This document shows positions 8,056 to 14,930 of a DNA stretch of 64,000 nucleotides, in pieces. The notes below the pieces were generated by a model, which ran no database searches, was not told the DNA's origin, and saw only the letters and a list, made by a program, of their open reading frames with translations. Location: contig NZ_DLHL01000053.1 in NCBI RefSeq assembly GCF_002483225.1, positions 1-64,000 of the forward strand, read 5' to 3'. This DNA is from Gemmatimonas sp. UBA7669 (GTDB lineage Bacteria; Gemmatimonadota; Gemmatimonadetes; Gemmatimonadales; Gemmatimonadaceae). Position numbers and translations under genes: made by a program. Position 1 is the stretch's first letter; each line of letters starts with the position of its first letter.

Positions 8056-9663
8056 ATGTCCCCGGATTCTCCCTCTCCCGAGTTTCTCGACGCGTTCCGT
8101 CGCGCCACGGCGCTGCTGGAGCGCGTGATTGCCGATCGCACCCTGCTCATGCAGGTGGATGGCCAGGAGCGCCAACGCTTCGTCGACGCGGTCGCCACCG
8201 TGTTCCAGCCGGATGTGCGCGCGCGTCGTGCCATGGTCAAGGCCACCTCCCGGCAGCGCAAGCTCGAGGCCGCGCAGCGCGATGATGCCGTGCTGCAGCA
8301 GACCGGCATCCGCGAGCTGCGGCGCAAGCCGGTGTTCACCACGCCGAATGTGTACCTGCTTGGCGACCCGGCAGCCGGCATGTCCAGCACGGTGACAGGC
8401 AGCGACGAGCAGGCCGATGGATCGGGAGAGGTGGACGTGCGCGGTGAGGCCGTCGTGCCGCAGCACTGCTACATCTGCAAGCAGAAGTTCACCACGGTGC
8501 ATCACTTCTACGACCAGATGTGCCTGGCCTGCGCGGAGTTCAACTTCCGCAAGCGCACCGAGCTGACCGACCTGCGCGGGCGCACGGCACTGCTCACCGG
8601 CGGGCGCGTCAAGATCGGCCATCAGGCAGGGCTCAAGTTGCTGCGTTGTGGGGCGCGCTTGCTGGTTTCCACGCGCTTTCCGCGCGACTCGGCGCAGCGC
8701 TATGCGGCGGAGCCGGACTTTGCGGAGTGGAAGGATCGGCTGGAGATCTTTGGTCTCGACCTGCGGCATACGCCGAGCGTGGAGGCGTTCTGCCGTCATC
8801 TGCTGGAAACCGAGCCACGGCTCGACTTCATCATCAACAACGCGTGTCAGACCGTGCGGCGTCCGCCGGCCTTCTATGCGCACATGATGGACGGGGAACG
8901 TGTGGCGGGTGCGGCGTTGGCTCCAGAGGCGCGGCGTCTGGTTGAACGTTACGAGGACCTTCGCGCCTCGGGTGGCATGCTGGCGCTGCCAGGAGCCACG
9001 GCGCCGCTTGCTGCCGATGCGCCCGAACTCACCGCCGCGGCGCTCGAGCAGGTGGGACTTACCCATGCCGCGTCGCTCTCCCAGGTGGCGCTCCTGCCCG
9101 AGGATCTCGACGGCGGACAGCACCTGTTCCCGGAGGGCAAGCTGGATCAGGATCTGCAGCAGGTGGACCTGCGCTCGCGCAACTCGTGGCGACTGCTGTT
9201 GGATGAAGTGTCGAGCGTGGAGCTGCTGGAGGTGCAGTTGGTGAACGCCACCGCGCCGTTCATCATCAACGCGCGCCTCAAGGCGCTCATGACCCGCACA
9301 CCTGAGCGCGACAAGCACATCGTGAACGTGTCGGCCATGGAAGGCCAGTTCTATCGCAACAACAAGACCACGCGGCATCCGCACACCAACATGGCCAAGG
9401 CGGCGCTCAACATGATGACGCGCACCTCAGCGGCCGACTACCAGCAGGCGGGCATTCACATGAACAGTGTGGACACCGGCTGGGTGACGGACGAGGACGT
9501 GGCTGAGTTGGCGGCGCGCAAGGTGGCCAACCACCGATTCCACCCGCCGCTTGATATTGTGGATGGTGCGGCCCGCATTGTGGATCCGATCATCACAGGG
9601 GTGGCGACGGGGCAGCATGTGTGGGGGCAGTTCCTGAAGGATTATGCGCCGACGGATTGGTGA
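8056..9663 (+). CDS. Short-chain dehydrogenase with inserted zinc ribbon
   Basis: This 535-residue protein is about twice the usual SDR length. Residues 1-135 are a mostly helical extension. A four-Cys module follows (C138-x2-C141 in HCYICKQKF, C156-x2-C159 in MCLACAEF), which probably binds zinc. The Rossmann fold then starts at ALLTGGRVKIGHQAG near residue 180, with FIINNACQT as the NNAG equivalent and HIVNVSAMEG supplying the Ser. The usual YxxxK reads TNMAK, so the catalytic Tyr is replaced by Thr. C-terminal VDTGWVTDE matches the SDR PG-motif region. It belongs to a conserved but uncharacterised SDR group. Reaction and substrate are unknown. Confidence 0.85.
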   Translation: MSPDSPSPEFLDAFRRATALLERVIADRTLLMQVDGQERQRFVDAVATVFQPDVRARRAMVKATSRQRKLEAAQRDDAVLQQTGIRELRRKPVFTTPNVYLLGDPAAGMSSTVTGSDEQADGSGEVDVRGEAVVPQHCYICKQKFTTVHHFYDQMCLACAEFNFRKRTELTDLRGRTALLTGGRVKIGHQAGLKLLRCGARLLVSTRFPRDSAQRYAAEPDFAEWKDRLEIFGLDLRHTPSVEAFCRHLLETEPRLDFIINNACQTVRRPPAFYAHMMDGERVAGAALAPEARRLVERYEDLRASGGMLALPGATAPLAADAPELTAAALEQVGLTHAASLSQVALLPEDLDGGQHLFPEGKLDQDLQQVDLRSRNSWRLLLDEVSSVELLEVQLVNATAPFIINARLKALMTRTPERDKHIVNVSAMEGQFYRNNKTTRHPHTNMAKAALNMMTRTSAADYQQAGIHMNSVDTGWVTDEDVAELAARKVANHRFHPPLDIVDGAARIVDPIITGVATGQHVWGQFLKDYAPTDW

Positions 9664-9686
9664 GGGGTGTGGTGGCTGGCATCGTT

Positions 9687-9814
9687 GAACTGAAGGTGTG
9701 AGGATAGGAGGATCTGGGGATCAGAGAGGCGGGCCACGGGGGCATGCATACCCTCATGCCCCCGTGGCCCGCCCCTCCCATCCTCGGATCCTCCTATCCT
9801 CACACCTTCTGTTC
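9687..9814. repeat. 128-bp palindromic element, copy 1
   Basis: Two 60-nt arms (9687-9746 and 9755-9814) flank an 8-nt loop. The arms match at roughly 52 of 60 positions by eye. It begins GAACTGAAGGTGTGAGGATA and sits between the convergent dehydrogenase and lipoprotein genes. A second copy with exactly the same dimensions is at 10896-11023. It could act as a bidirectional terminator or be a non-autonomous mobile palindrome. Confidence 0.8.
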
Positions 9815-9846
9815 TCCGAACCTCGAGACTTCCAGGCGTCCGCGAC

Positions 9847-10830
9847 TCAGCCAGCCGACGGACCGAGCATCAGCGTGCAGTAACTCGTCTCGCTGCTCCC
9901 GCTCGATCGACGCACGCGCCGCACTGATGACCCGGACGTGGAAATACGGCGCTCAACACGCAGGCTGGCCATGGCCTGTCGCGTCTGGTCTGTGTTCCGC
10001 ACGACGATTCGCGAGGTGTCGCCCAGTATGCAGGAGATGCCTTTCGCGACAATCCTGAGTCGTGCACAGTTGGCGCGGGAGGCCGCGATTTGCAGGCTGG
10101 CCAGACTGGCACTGTCACCCGTCAAGGTGATGAACGAGAGACCTGGCGGCGCCTGCCACGTCTTCCACTCACCGGGCACCATGGCGAGGGATTCCTCGTA
10201 CGGACGGTTCACCACCAGCGAATCAATGTCCGTAACGGGGTCCTCGACCGTGACTGGCACGTACTCGTCACAATCCCCTGCGGTTACGCGGATCCACGCG
10301 TCACCGACACGACGAGGAATGATCTGACCGTCTACCAGGCCGATCACCGATGTGTCCTGCAGCTCCACCCTGCCGGCGATCTGCAACACCGGCTGCCCAT
10401 CCCGGCCCACGCCCGTCAATCCATACGGCACCGGCCCACCCTTCAGCCGAATGTTTTCGCCCGGCGTGAAGTAGAGCATCGCGATGGGACGGCACAGAAT
10501 GGCAATGCGAGCCGCGACGTCTCCCGTCGCCACCTCGGCCTCCATGTTCCCTCGCTGCGAGCAGTCCACGATCCCTTCCGGCGCCAAGCTGCGCGCATCG
10601 CCCGCCACCTGTCGCCAGCGCATCGGCCGCTCGCCCAGTGTGTCGCCGCGTTGATTGAGGCGGTAGGCTGCCAGACGGGTTTGACGCACGTTGTTGACCA
10701 CGATCGTGTCGCCGCGTCCGGCGGTGACGCGGGCCGGTGTGAGGCGGTCGCAGCTGGTGAGGATCAGGGTCAGAGCGAGGAGCGGGGCCAGTGTGTGGAG
10801 TGACATTAGTGTCGAGTTCATGTGTTGCAT
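9847..10830 (-). CDS. Lipoprotein of unknown function
   Basis: The protein has 327 residues and a lipoprotein signal (LLALTLILTSC), so it should be lipid-anchored in the envelope. The start at 10830 is preceded by GGAGAG at a good distance; a longer frame reaches into the palindrome at 10896-11023 and was rejected. The mature part contains repeated beta-rich segments with the wording of Ig-like or Big-domain proteins (VTAGRGDTIVVNN, VELQDTSVIGLVDG, DAWIRVTAGDCDEYVPVTV) and several Cys that may pair. The C-terminus is Arg/Ser-rich. It is framed on both sides by copies of the same 128-bp element. No specific family was recognised. Confidence 0.7.
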   Translation of the reverse strand: MQHMNSTLMSLHTLAPLLALTLILTSCDRLTPARVTAGRGDTIVVNNVRQTRLAAYRLNQRGDTLGERPMRWRQVAGDARSLAPEGIVDCSQRGNMEAEVATGDVAARIAILCRPIAMLYFTPGENIRLKGGPVPYGLTGVGRDGQPVLQIAGRVELQDTSVIGLVDGQIIPRRVGDAWIRVTAGDCDEYVPVTVEDPVTDIDSLVVNRPYEESLAMVPGEWKTWQAPPGLSFITLTGDSASLASLQIAASRANCARLRIVAKGISCILGDTSRIVVRNTDQTRQAMASLRVERRISTSGSSVRRVRRSSGSSETSYCTLMLGPSAG

Positions 10831-10895
10831 TCGACTCTCCAGGACAGAGTGGCGCTGCGAATGTACCACCTGGTTGAGTACTCCGCAGGTCCGTT

Positions 10896-11023
10896 GAACA
10901 GAAGGGGTGAGGATTGGAGGATCCGAGGATACGAGAGGCGGGCCCCGGAGACATGAGTTCTCCCATGCCCCCGGGGCCCGCCCCTCCAATCCCCAGATCC
11001 TCCAATCCTCACACCGTCTGTTC
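10896..11023. repeat. 128-bp palindromic element, copy 2
   Basis: It has the same architecture as copy 1: 60-nt arms (10896-10955 and 10964-11023) and an 8-nt loop. The left arms of the two copies agree at about 50 of 60 positions. At arm positions 20 and 50 both arms changed together between copies (A-T to T-A; A-T to C-G), so pairing has been preserved. It lies just downstream of the barrel gene (stop at 11040) and upstream of the lipoprotein gene. Confidence 0.8.
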
Positions 11024-11039
11024 CCGGATCCTCATCGGG

Positions 11040-11771
11040 TCAGCGCAGGGTGATACCCACCGATACCGGCACCCAGCGAATGGCATTGCGGTTGCCGAGC
11101 TGCTCGGGGTTGGAGAGGAAGTCCTCCGTGCGCCCAAAGACGTTCACGATGCGCGACTCCACGAATACCGCCGCCGCACCGATGCCGAACTCCATCCCAC
11201 CGCCGATCTGCGCACCGAAGGCGTTGCGGCGCAGACTGTTGCCGTTGCTGTTCTGTACCGGTTGCTGCTCACCATCCTCGATGAGCTCTTCTCCAATCGG
11301 CGTGCGCAGGCCGAACGAGTGGAAGCGATAGATGCCCGCGCCACCCACGCCGTACACACCGAAGGCACCCACCTGACCACGCGCCGTGAGGTTCAGCGTG
11401 GCCGAGTAGATCTGCGGGCGATTGGCGGGGAGGGCCACCGCTTGCCCCTGACCGTCGTACGCCACGACTGCCTGGTTGGTGCCGAGACGGTTGTACCCGA
11501 GATCGAGTCGCACGCCGAGCAACTGATTGGGCTTCTGATAGCCAATGGGCATGTGCACGTTGAACCCCGGCTCGTACCCGCGATCGTTCAGCTCGAGTGA
11601 GGGCAGGGAGCTGCCGCCACCCAGCGAGAGATAGAAGCCGCTGTTGCCAAAGAGTGCCGAGCGGCGCGCCACGGGGCCGCCGTCCTGCGCCCACATCGCG
11701 AGGGGCGTGGTGGCACCGAGCACGAGGACGGCACAGGCACTGACGAAGGAACGCGAGAACGATGTACGCAT
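11040..11771 (-). CDS. Outer-membrane beta-barrel protein
   Basis: This 243-residue protein has a signal peptide (FVSACAVLVLGATTPLAMWAQ) and a mature part built of amphipathic strands typical of OmpA/OmpW-like eight-stranded barrels: GFYLSLGGGSS, GVRLDLGYNRLG, GAFGVYGVGGAGIYRF, AAAVFVESRIVNVF and the C-terminal WVPVSVGITLR. The ATG at 11771 has GGAGAT upstream and gives the clean signal; earlier in-frame codons do not. The role is probably structural or small-molecule passage; nothing specific can be said. Confidence 0.75.
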   Translation of the reverse strand: MRTSFSRSFVSACAVLVLGATTPLAMWAQDGGPVARRSALFGNSGFYLSLGGGSSLPSLELNDRGYEPGFNVHMPIGYQKPNQLLGVRLDLGYNRLGTNQAVVAYDGQGQAVALPANRPQIYSATLNLTARGQVGAFGVYGVGGAGIYRFHSFGLRTPIGEELIEDGEQQPVQNSNGNSLRRNAFGAQIGGGMEFGIGAAAVFVESRIVNVFGRTEDFLSNPEQLGNRNAIRWVPVSVGITLR

Positions 11772-11859
11772 GATGATCTCCAGTGACAGGGTGACTGCCA
11801 ACAGGATAGGGTCATCAAACATCACGCGCCTGTCCCCACCGGGACGATCTTTTCGCACT

Positions 11860-11872
11860 CTCCCAGAGGGAG
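11860..11872. promoter_or_regulatory. CTCCC-AGA-GGGAG inverted repeat upstream of the Lmo0937-type gene
   Basis: A perfect 5-bp inverted repeat with a 3-nt spacer lies about 125 bp before the small membrane gene at 11997. It shares the CCC...GAGGG outline with motifs at 13563-13574 and 18414-18425 but lacks three central bases. This is the weakest member of that set. Confidence 0.3.
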
Positions 11873-11996
11873 TCTGCTACCATCCGAAAGAGGTAGAGAA
11901 AGACTGCGCCAGCGGCGACTGGTTGCGCACACCGGATTGTTCGTACTGTGCTGATGTCACGCAGCCGCACATTCAACCGACTTTCAGGAGGCTTTC

Positions 11997-12149
11997 ATGC
12001 TGACCACACTCGCCATCGTACTGCTGGTGCTGTGGATGCTCGGAATGGTGTCGTCGTACACGATCGGTGGCTTTGTCCACATTCTGCTGGTGGTCGCCAT
12101 CGTGATGGTGCTGGTGCGCATCATTCAGGGCCGCAAGCCCATCAGTTGA
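11997..12149 (+). CDS. Lmo0937-family small membrane protein
   Basis: This 50-residue peptide is almost entirely hydrophobic: two membrane helices (LAIVLLVLWMLGMV and FVHILLVVAIVMVLV) are separated by SSYTIGG and followed by a basic tail RIIQGRKPIS. This is the standard form of the Lmo0937 family, common in soil bacteria and often stress-linked, with unknown biochemical role. A near-ideal ribosome binding site (AGGAGG, seven to eight bases upstream) supports the ATG. Its 3' end overlaps the convergent receiver gene by 8 bp. The long leader with a palindrome at 11860-11872 suggests regulated expression. Confidence 0.85.
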   Translation: MLTTLAIVLLVLWMLGMVSSYTIGGFVHILLVVAIVMVLVRIIQGRKPIS

Positions 12150-12534
12150 CCGCCTTTGCCAGCAGCTGTTGGAGGCCCGGCACGTCCAGCGGTTTGATGA
12201 CGTGCTCATCGAATCCGGCGGCAAGAGTCTGAGCGCGATCGTCCACCGAGCCCCATCCGGTCATTGCGACCAGGATGGGGCGACGTGTATTCTCGGCCGA
12301 TTCTGCGCGTATGCGGGTCGCCAGCTCAAGGCCCGACATGCCGGGCAGCGACACGTCGACAAGGGCAATGGCATAGCGGGTCAGTCCATTGTTGGTCGTG
12401 ACCTCGGCCAGTGCCGATTCGGCCGTTGCAAAGCCGCGGCCGCTCCAGCCCATCACTTCGAGAAGCAGAAGCATGCTGTCACGCACGTCCTGGTTATCGT
12501 CCACCACCATCACCATGCCTCGGGCATCCGCCAT
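12142..12534 (-). CDS. Single-domain response regulator (receiver only)
   Basis: The 130-residue CheY-like receiver has the acidic pair in VMVVDDNQ, phospho-acceptor Asp60 in ALVDVSLPGMSG, the Thr of VAMTGWG and the Lys of VIKPLD. No output domain follows. It closely resembles the receiver at the C-terminus of the hybrid kinase at 14908-17907 (both have TGWG and AGFD), so it may be a phosphorelay partner of nearby kinases. The ATG at 12534 was chosen because GGGAG lies upstream and the earlier frame adds only non-conserved codons. It converges on the Lmo0937-type gene. Confidence 0.88.
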   Translation of the reverse strand: MADARGMVMVVDDNQDVRDSMLLLLEVMGWSGRGFATAESALAEVTTNNGLTRYAIALVDVSLPGMSGLELATRIRAESAENTRRPILVAMTGWGSVDDRAQTLAAGFDEHVIKPLDVPGLQQLLAKAVN

Positions 12535-12596
12535 CGTCCTGCACTCCCTTCCACGAGAAAGGCCATAACCATGATACATGGGGCCACAACGACCAC

Positions 12597-12629
12597 GGCC
12601 ACGTCGGCTTGAATTTCGCCGACGTGGCC
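12597..12629 (-). terminator. Terminator hairpin after the DUF4397 gene
   Basis: A perfect 12-bp stem (GGCCACGTCGGC / GCCGACGTGGCC) with a 9-nt loop lies 25 bp past the stop of the DUF4397 gene. No T tract follows, but stem strength and position fit an intrinsic terminator. Confidence 0.6.
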
Positions 12630-12653
12630 ATGTTCGTACAGTCTGCGCGTGCT

Positions 12654-13403
12654 TCAGTACTTCGGTGCGTCAGCAAACCAGAACAGCTCGACTTTGCCCT
12701 TCTTGTCCCGCGACAGCACCAGCGTGTAAGCCTTGCCGGCTTCGAAGTTCACCTTGGGTGTCACCAGCATCGGCTCGTTGCGCTCGTCGGCACGAACCTC
12801 GAGCACGCCGGACCACGGGTTGATCTGCAGGTAGGCTTCTTCGTCGCCATAGTCGAGTCCTTCCACCAGCACCTCACCACCGCGCGGCTGCACCTTGACC
12901 TCCTTGATGCCCGGTGCGGCGTGAATCACGCGCACGGCCGCCTTGTTCGGCTCGGCCACGTATTCATCGCGGGCAATGCGTGTCTCAAAGGAATCGCCCT
13001 GCTCGTTCTTCAGAACGACGATGGTGTAGCGCGCACCATTCGAGAGCAGCGCCCGGTTGGTGTTGAGCGGTGCGAAAGTGCCGGCCACCGTGTCGCCAAC
13101 CTGGAAGCTGGCCCAGGTCTTGTCGATGGACTGGTAGTCGCTGACCTGACCATACGAAACCGATGGGAGCGAGTGCATCTCGTCGGCGCGTACGATGATC
13201 TCGGACGAGAGCGGCACGGCGTTGACGACACGAACCATGGCCGAGCCTTCGGCGTCGGCGTTCTCCGGTGTCATGGCGCTCACGAGTGTACCGTCGTCCG
13301 TACGGGTTTCCACTGCCTGTTGATCGTCGGCCGACCTGCTGCAGGCCTGCGTGGAGAAGAACGCGGCGGTGAGCAGAGCGAGCGTGCGGGATGCGCGCGT
13401 CAT
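12654..13403 (-). CDS. DUF4397-domain exported protein
   Basis: The 249-residue protein has a signal sequence (LALLTAAFFSTQAC) that may be a weak lipobox with Cys21. Two DUF4397-type segments follow, opening with the characteristic MVRVVNAVPLSSEIIV and AVRVIHAAPGIKEVKV, and a C-terminal strand KVELFWFAD. DUF4397 proteins are extracytoplasmic beta-sandwich proteins of unknown function. The gene is monocistronic, with a terminator at 12597-12629 and a palindromic motif at 13556-13575, about 155 bp upstream, that may be its operator. Confidence 0.8.
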   Translation of the reverse strand: MTRASRTLALLTAAFFSTQACSRSADDQQAVETRTDDGTLVSAMTPENADAEGSAMVRVVNAVPLSSEIIVRADEMHSLPSVSYGQVSDYQSIDKTWASFQVGDTVAGTFAPLNTNRALLSNGARYTIVVLKNEQGDSFETRIARDEYVAEPNKAAVRVIHAAPGIKEVKVQPRGGEVLVEGLDYGDEEAYLQINPWSGVLEVRADERNEPMLVTPKVNFEAGKAYTLVLSRDKKGKVELFWFADAPKY

Positions 13404-13555
13404 GGCAAATCCTCCTGGTGTTCGCGTGAACAGCGTACGGCGCGTTGTACCGCGCGTTCATGAACGGCAGTGCGCATGGGCACCGACACATCGTTCATGC
13501 TGATACAAGTTTCACGGAACGTGACGTCGAAACCATTGACCCCTCGGCCCATCTT

Positions 13556-13575
13556 TCCCTCCCCCATAGGAGGGA
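13556..13575. promoter_or_regulatory. TCCCTCC-CCCATA-GGAGGGA palindrome
   Basis: Seven-bp arms and a 6-nt spacer lie between the DUF4397 gene (start at 13403, reading away) and the end of the LuxR-type gene. The core CCCATAGGAGGG (13563-13574) matches CCCATAAGAGGG at 18414-18425 upstream of the CsbD gene at 11 of 12 bases. It could be a regulator operator or a weak terminator for the LuxR-type gene. Confidence 0.4.
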
Positions 13576-13601
13576 GGCGAATTGGTAACGCTGGTCACAC
13601 G

Positions 13602-14234
13602 CTACAATCCGCGTATGAAACCTCGCTTGATGCCAATGGTCACCGCCTGCGTGCGATCGCGTGCACCGAGCTTCTGAAAGATGGCCTTGATGTGTGCCTT
13701 GACGGTGCCTTCGCTGATATACAGCGTGCTCGCGATCTCGAGATTGGAGCGTCCTTCAGCCAGGCACTGCAGCACTTCCAGCTGGCGGGCCGTAAGCCCG
13801 TCGCTGGCCACATGCTCGGCCAGCTTGGCTGCGATGGCGGGGTCGATGGCCTTGTGCCCGGCGTGCACGGCCTGCACGGTTTCCACGAGCTGAGCCGGAG
13901 CGACATCTTTCAATACGTAGCTTGCGGCTCCTGCGCGCAGGCCACGGAACACCTCTTCGTCGGTATCGTATGTGGTGAGCAGGATGACCCGTGCGGAGGG
14001 GTACTCTGCGCGAACGGCAGCGGTAAACTCCGTCCCATCCATGGGGACCATGCGCAGGTCACAGATCACCACGTCCGGCTGCAACTCACGGTACATGTCC
14101 AGAGCGGTAGCGCCGTCTCCAGCCTGTCCGACCACTTCCAGGCCATTCATGCTGGTCAACAAGGCGGCCAGCCCCTCGCGCAGAATGGCGTGATCGTCGA
14201 CGAGCAGCAGGCGGATGGGCAAGGCAGACGTCAC
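13602..14234 (-). CDS. NarL/LuxR-type response regulator
   Basis: The 210-residue protein has a receiver (LLLVDDHAILREG; Asp59 in VICDLRMVPMDG; Thr in LLTTYDTDE; Lys in YVLKDV) and a C-terminal LuxR helix-turn-helix (GLTARQLEVLQCLAEG ... LEIASTLYISEGTVKAHIKAI). It is an activator-type DNA-binding regulator. The start is a GTG at 14234 with GGAG seven bases upstream; longer frames run antisense through the divergent gene. Only 21 bp separate its start from that of the kinase-like gene at 14256, so their promoters must overlap the opposite coding region or be shared. The neighbouring kinase-like protein is the obvious candidate partner. Confidence 0.88.
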   Translation of the reverse strand: MTSALPIRLLLVDDHAILREGLAALLTSMNGLEVVGQAGDGATALDMYRELQPDVVICDLRMVPMDGTEFTAAVRAEYPSARVILLTTYDTDEEVFRGLRAGAASYVLKDVAPAQLVETVQAVHAGHKAIDPAIAAKLAEHVASDGLTARQLEVLQCLAEGRSNLEIASTLYISEGTVKAHIKAIFQKLGARDRTQAVTIGIKRGFIRGL

Positions 14235-14255
14235 GATGCAACTCCGGGGAGGGGG

Positions 14256-14930
14256 ATGCCGAAGAACCAGCTGGAAACTGCGCAATTGCAGCGCGAGATC
14301 GTAGGGGTGGCCGTTCACGATCTGGGGAGTGTGGCGGCCGCGCTGGCGATGCGGGCGGCCTTGCCACCGGCTGTGGCGGTAGCGCACGTGGAGAACCAGC
14401 AGTCGGCACTGGTCTCGCTGGCAGCGCAGGTTCGGTCTGTCATGCAGCTGCTGGAGATGGCCCAGCTGCTGCCTGATCTCGAGCGTGACGCGGCGGCGTC
14501 CTTGGCGCCCGCGCTTGCTCCGGGGGTGGCATTCCCGACGTGGCTGGAGCCATGGCCCACGCTTGGGCGCCGTGTATTGCCGCGTGGAAGTCGGCTTGCG
14601 GTTGATGCCGCTCCCGACCCGAAAACGCAGGAGCTGATCTTGTCTGCGCATGCGGCAGCGGTTGGCATGCACGTGCTTCTGGCCGCGCTGCACGATGTGC
14701 GAAGTGCGGGACCGGTGAACCTGCGGGTGACGCTGACTTCCGATGGGCAGCTATCATGCCAGTTGGACACACGATCACGTATACGTCGCGTTGGGCAGGG
14801 CCGCGAAAGTCGCTGGCAGCGGCATGGCGAGCGCCTCGCTGGAACGATGAGCTGGTCGCTACGCTGGTGGGAGGACATCGCCGACGAGCACGGCTCGCAG
14901 TCACGTCTTACTCTGCAGTTCGCACCTTGA
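14256..14930 (+). CDS. Mini histidine-kinase-like or phosphotransfer protein
   Basis: This 224-residue soluble protein has no sensor domain or membrane segment. The N-terminal helix GVAVHDLGSVAAALAMRAAL resembles a histidine-kinase H-box (His near residue 20) and a second long helix (LVSLAAQVRSVMQLLEMAQLL) completes a helical hairpin. The remainder could be a degenerate ATPase fold, but clear N, G1 and G2 boxes are missing. This outline recalls ChpT-type phosphotransferases; that comparison is inference. A GGGGAGGGGG tract just before the ATG is the ribosome binding site. It is divergent from the LuxR-type regulator and overlaps the convergent hybrid kinase gene by 23 bp. Confidence 0.6.
   Translation: MPKNQLETAQLQREIVGVAVHDLGSVAAALAMRAALPPAVAVAHVENQQSALVSLAAQVRSVMQLLEMAQLLPDLERDAAASLAPALAPGVAFPTWLEPWPTLGRRVLPRGSRLAVDAAPDPKTQELILSAHAAAVGMHVLLAALHDVRSAGPVNLRVTLTSDGQLSCQLDTRSRIRRVGQGRESRWQRHGERLAGTMSWSLRWWEDIADEHGSQSRLTLQFAP

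Noticed and set aside
9847..10989. Lipoprotein gene starting inside the palindrome at 10896-11023
   Set aside because: The upstream codons come from the repeat; the start at 10830 has a ribosome binding site and gives a proper lipoprotein signal.
13470..14255. Long plus-strand frame upstream of the mini-kinase gene
   Set aside because: It is antisense to the LuxR-type gene; only the part after 14256 has its own ribosome binding site and coding character.
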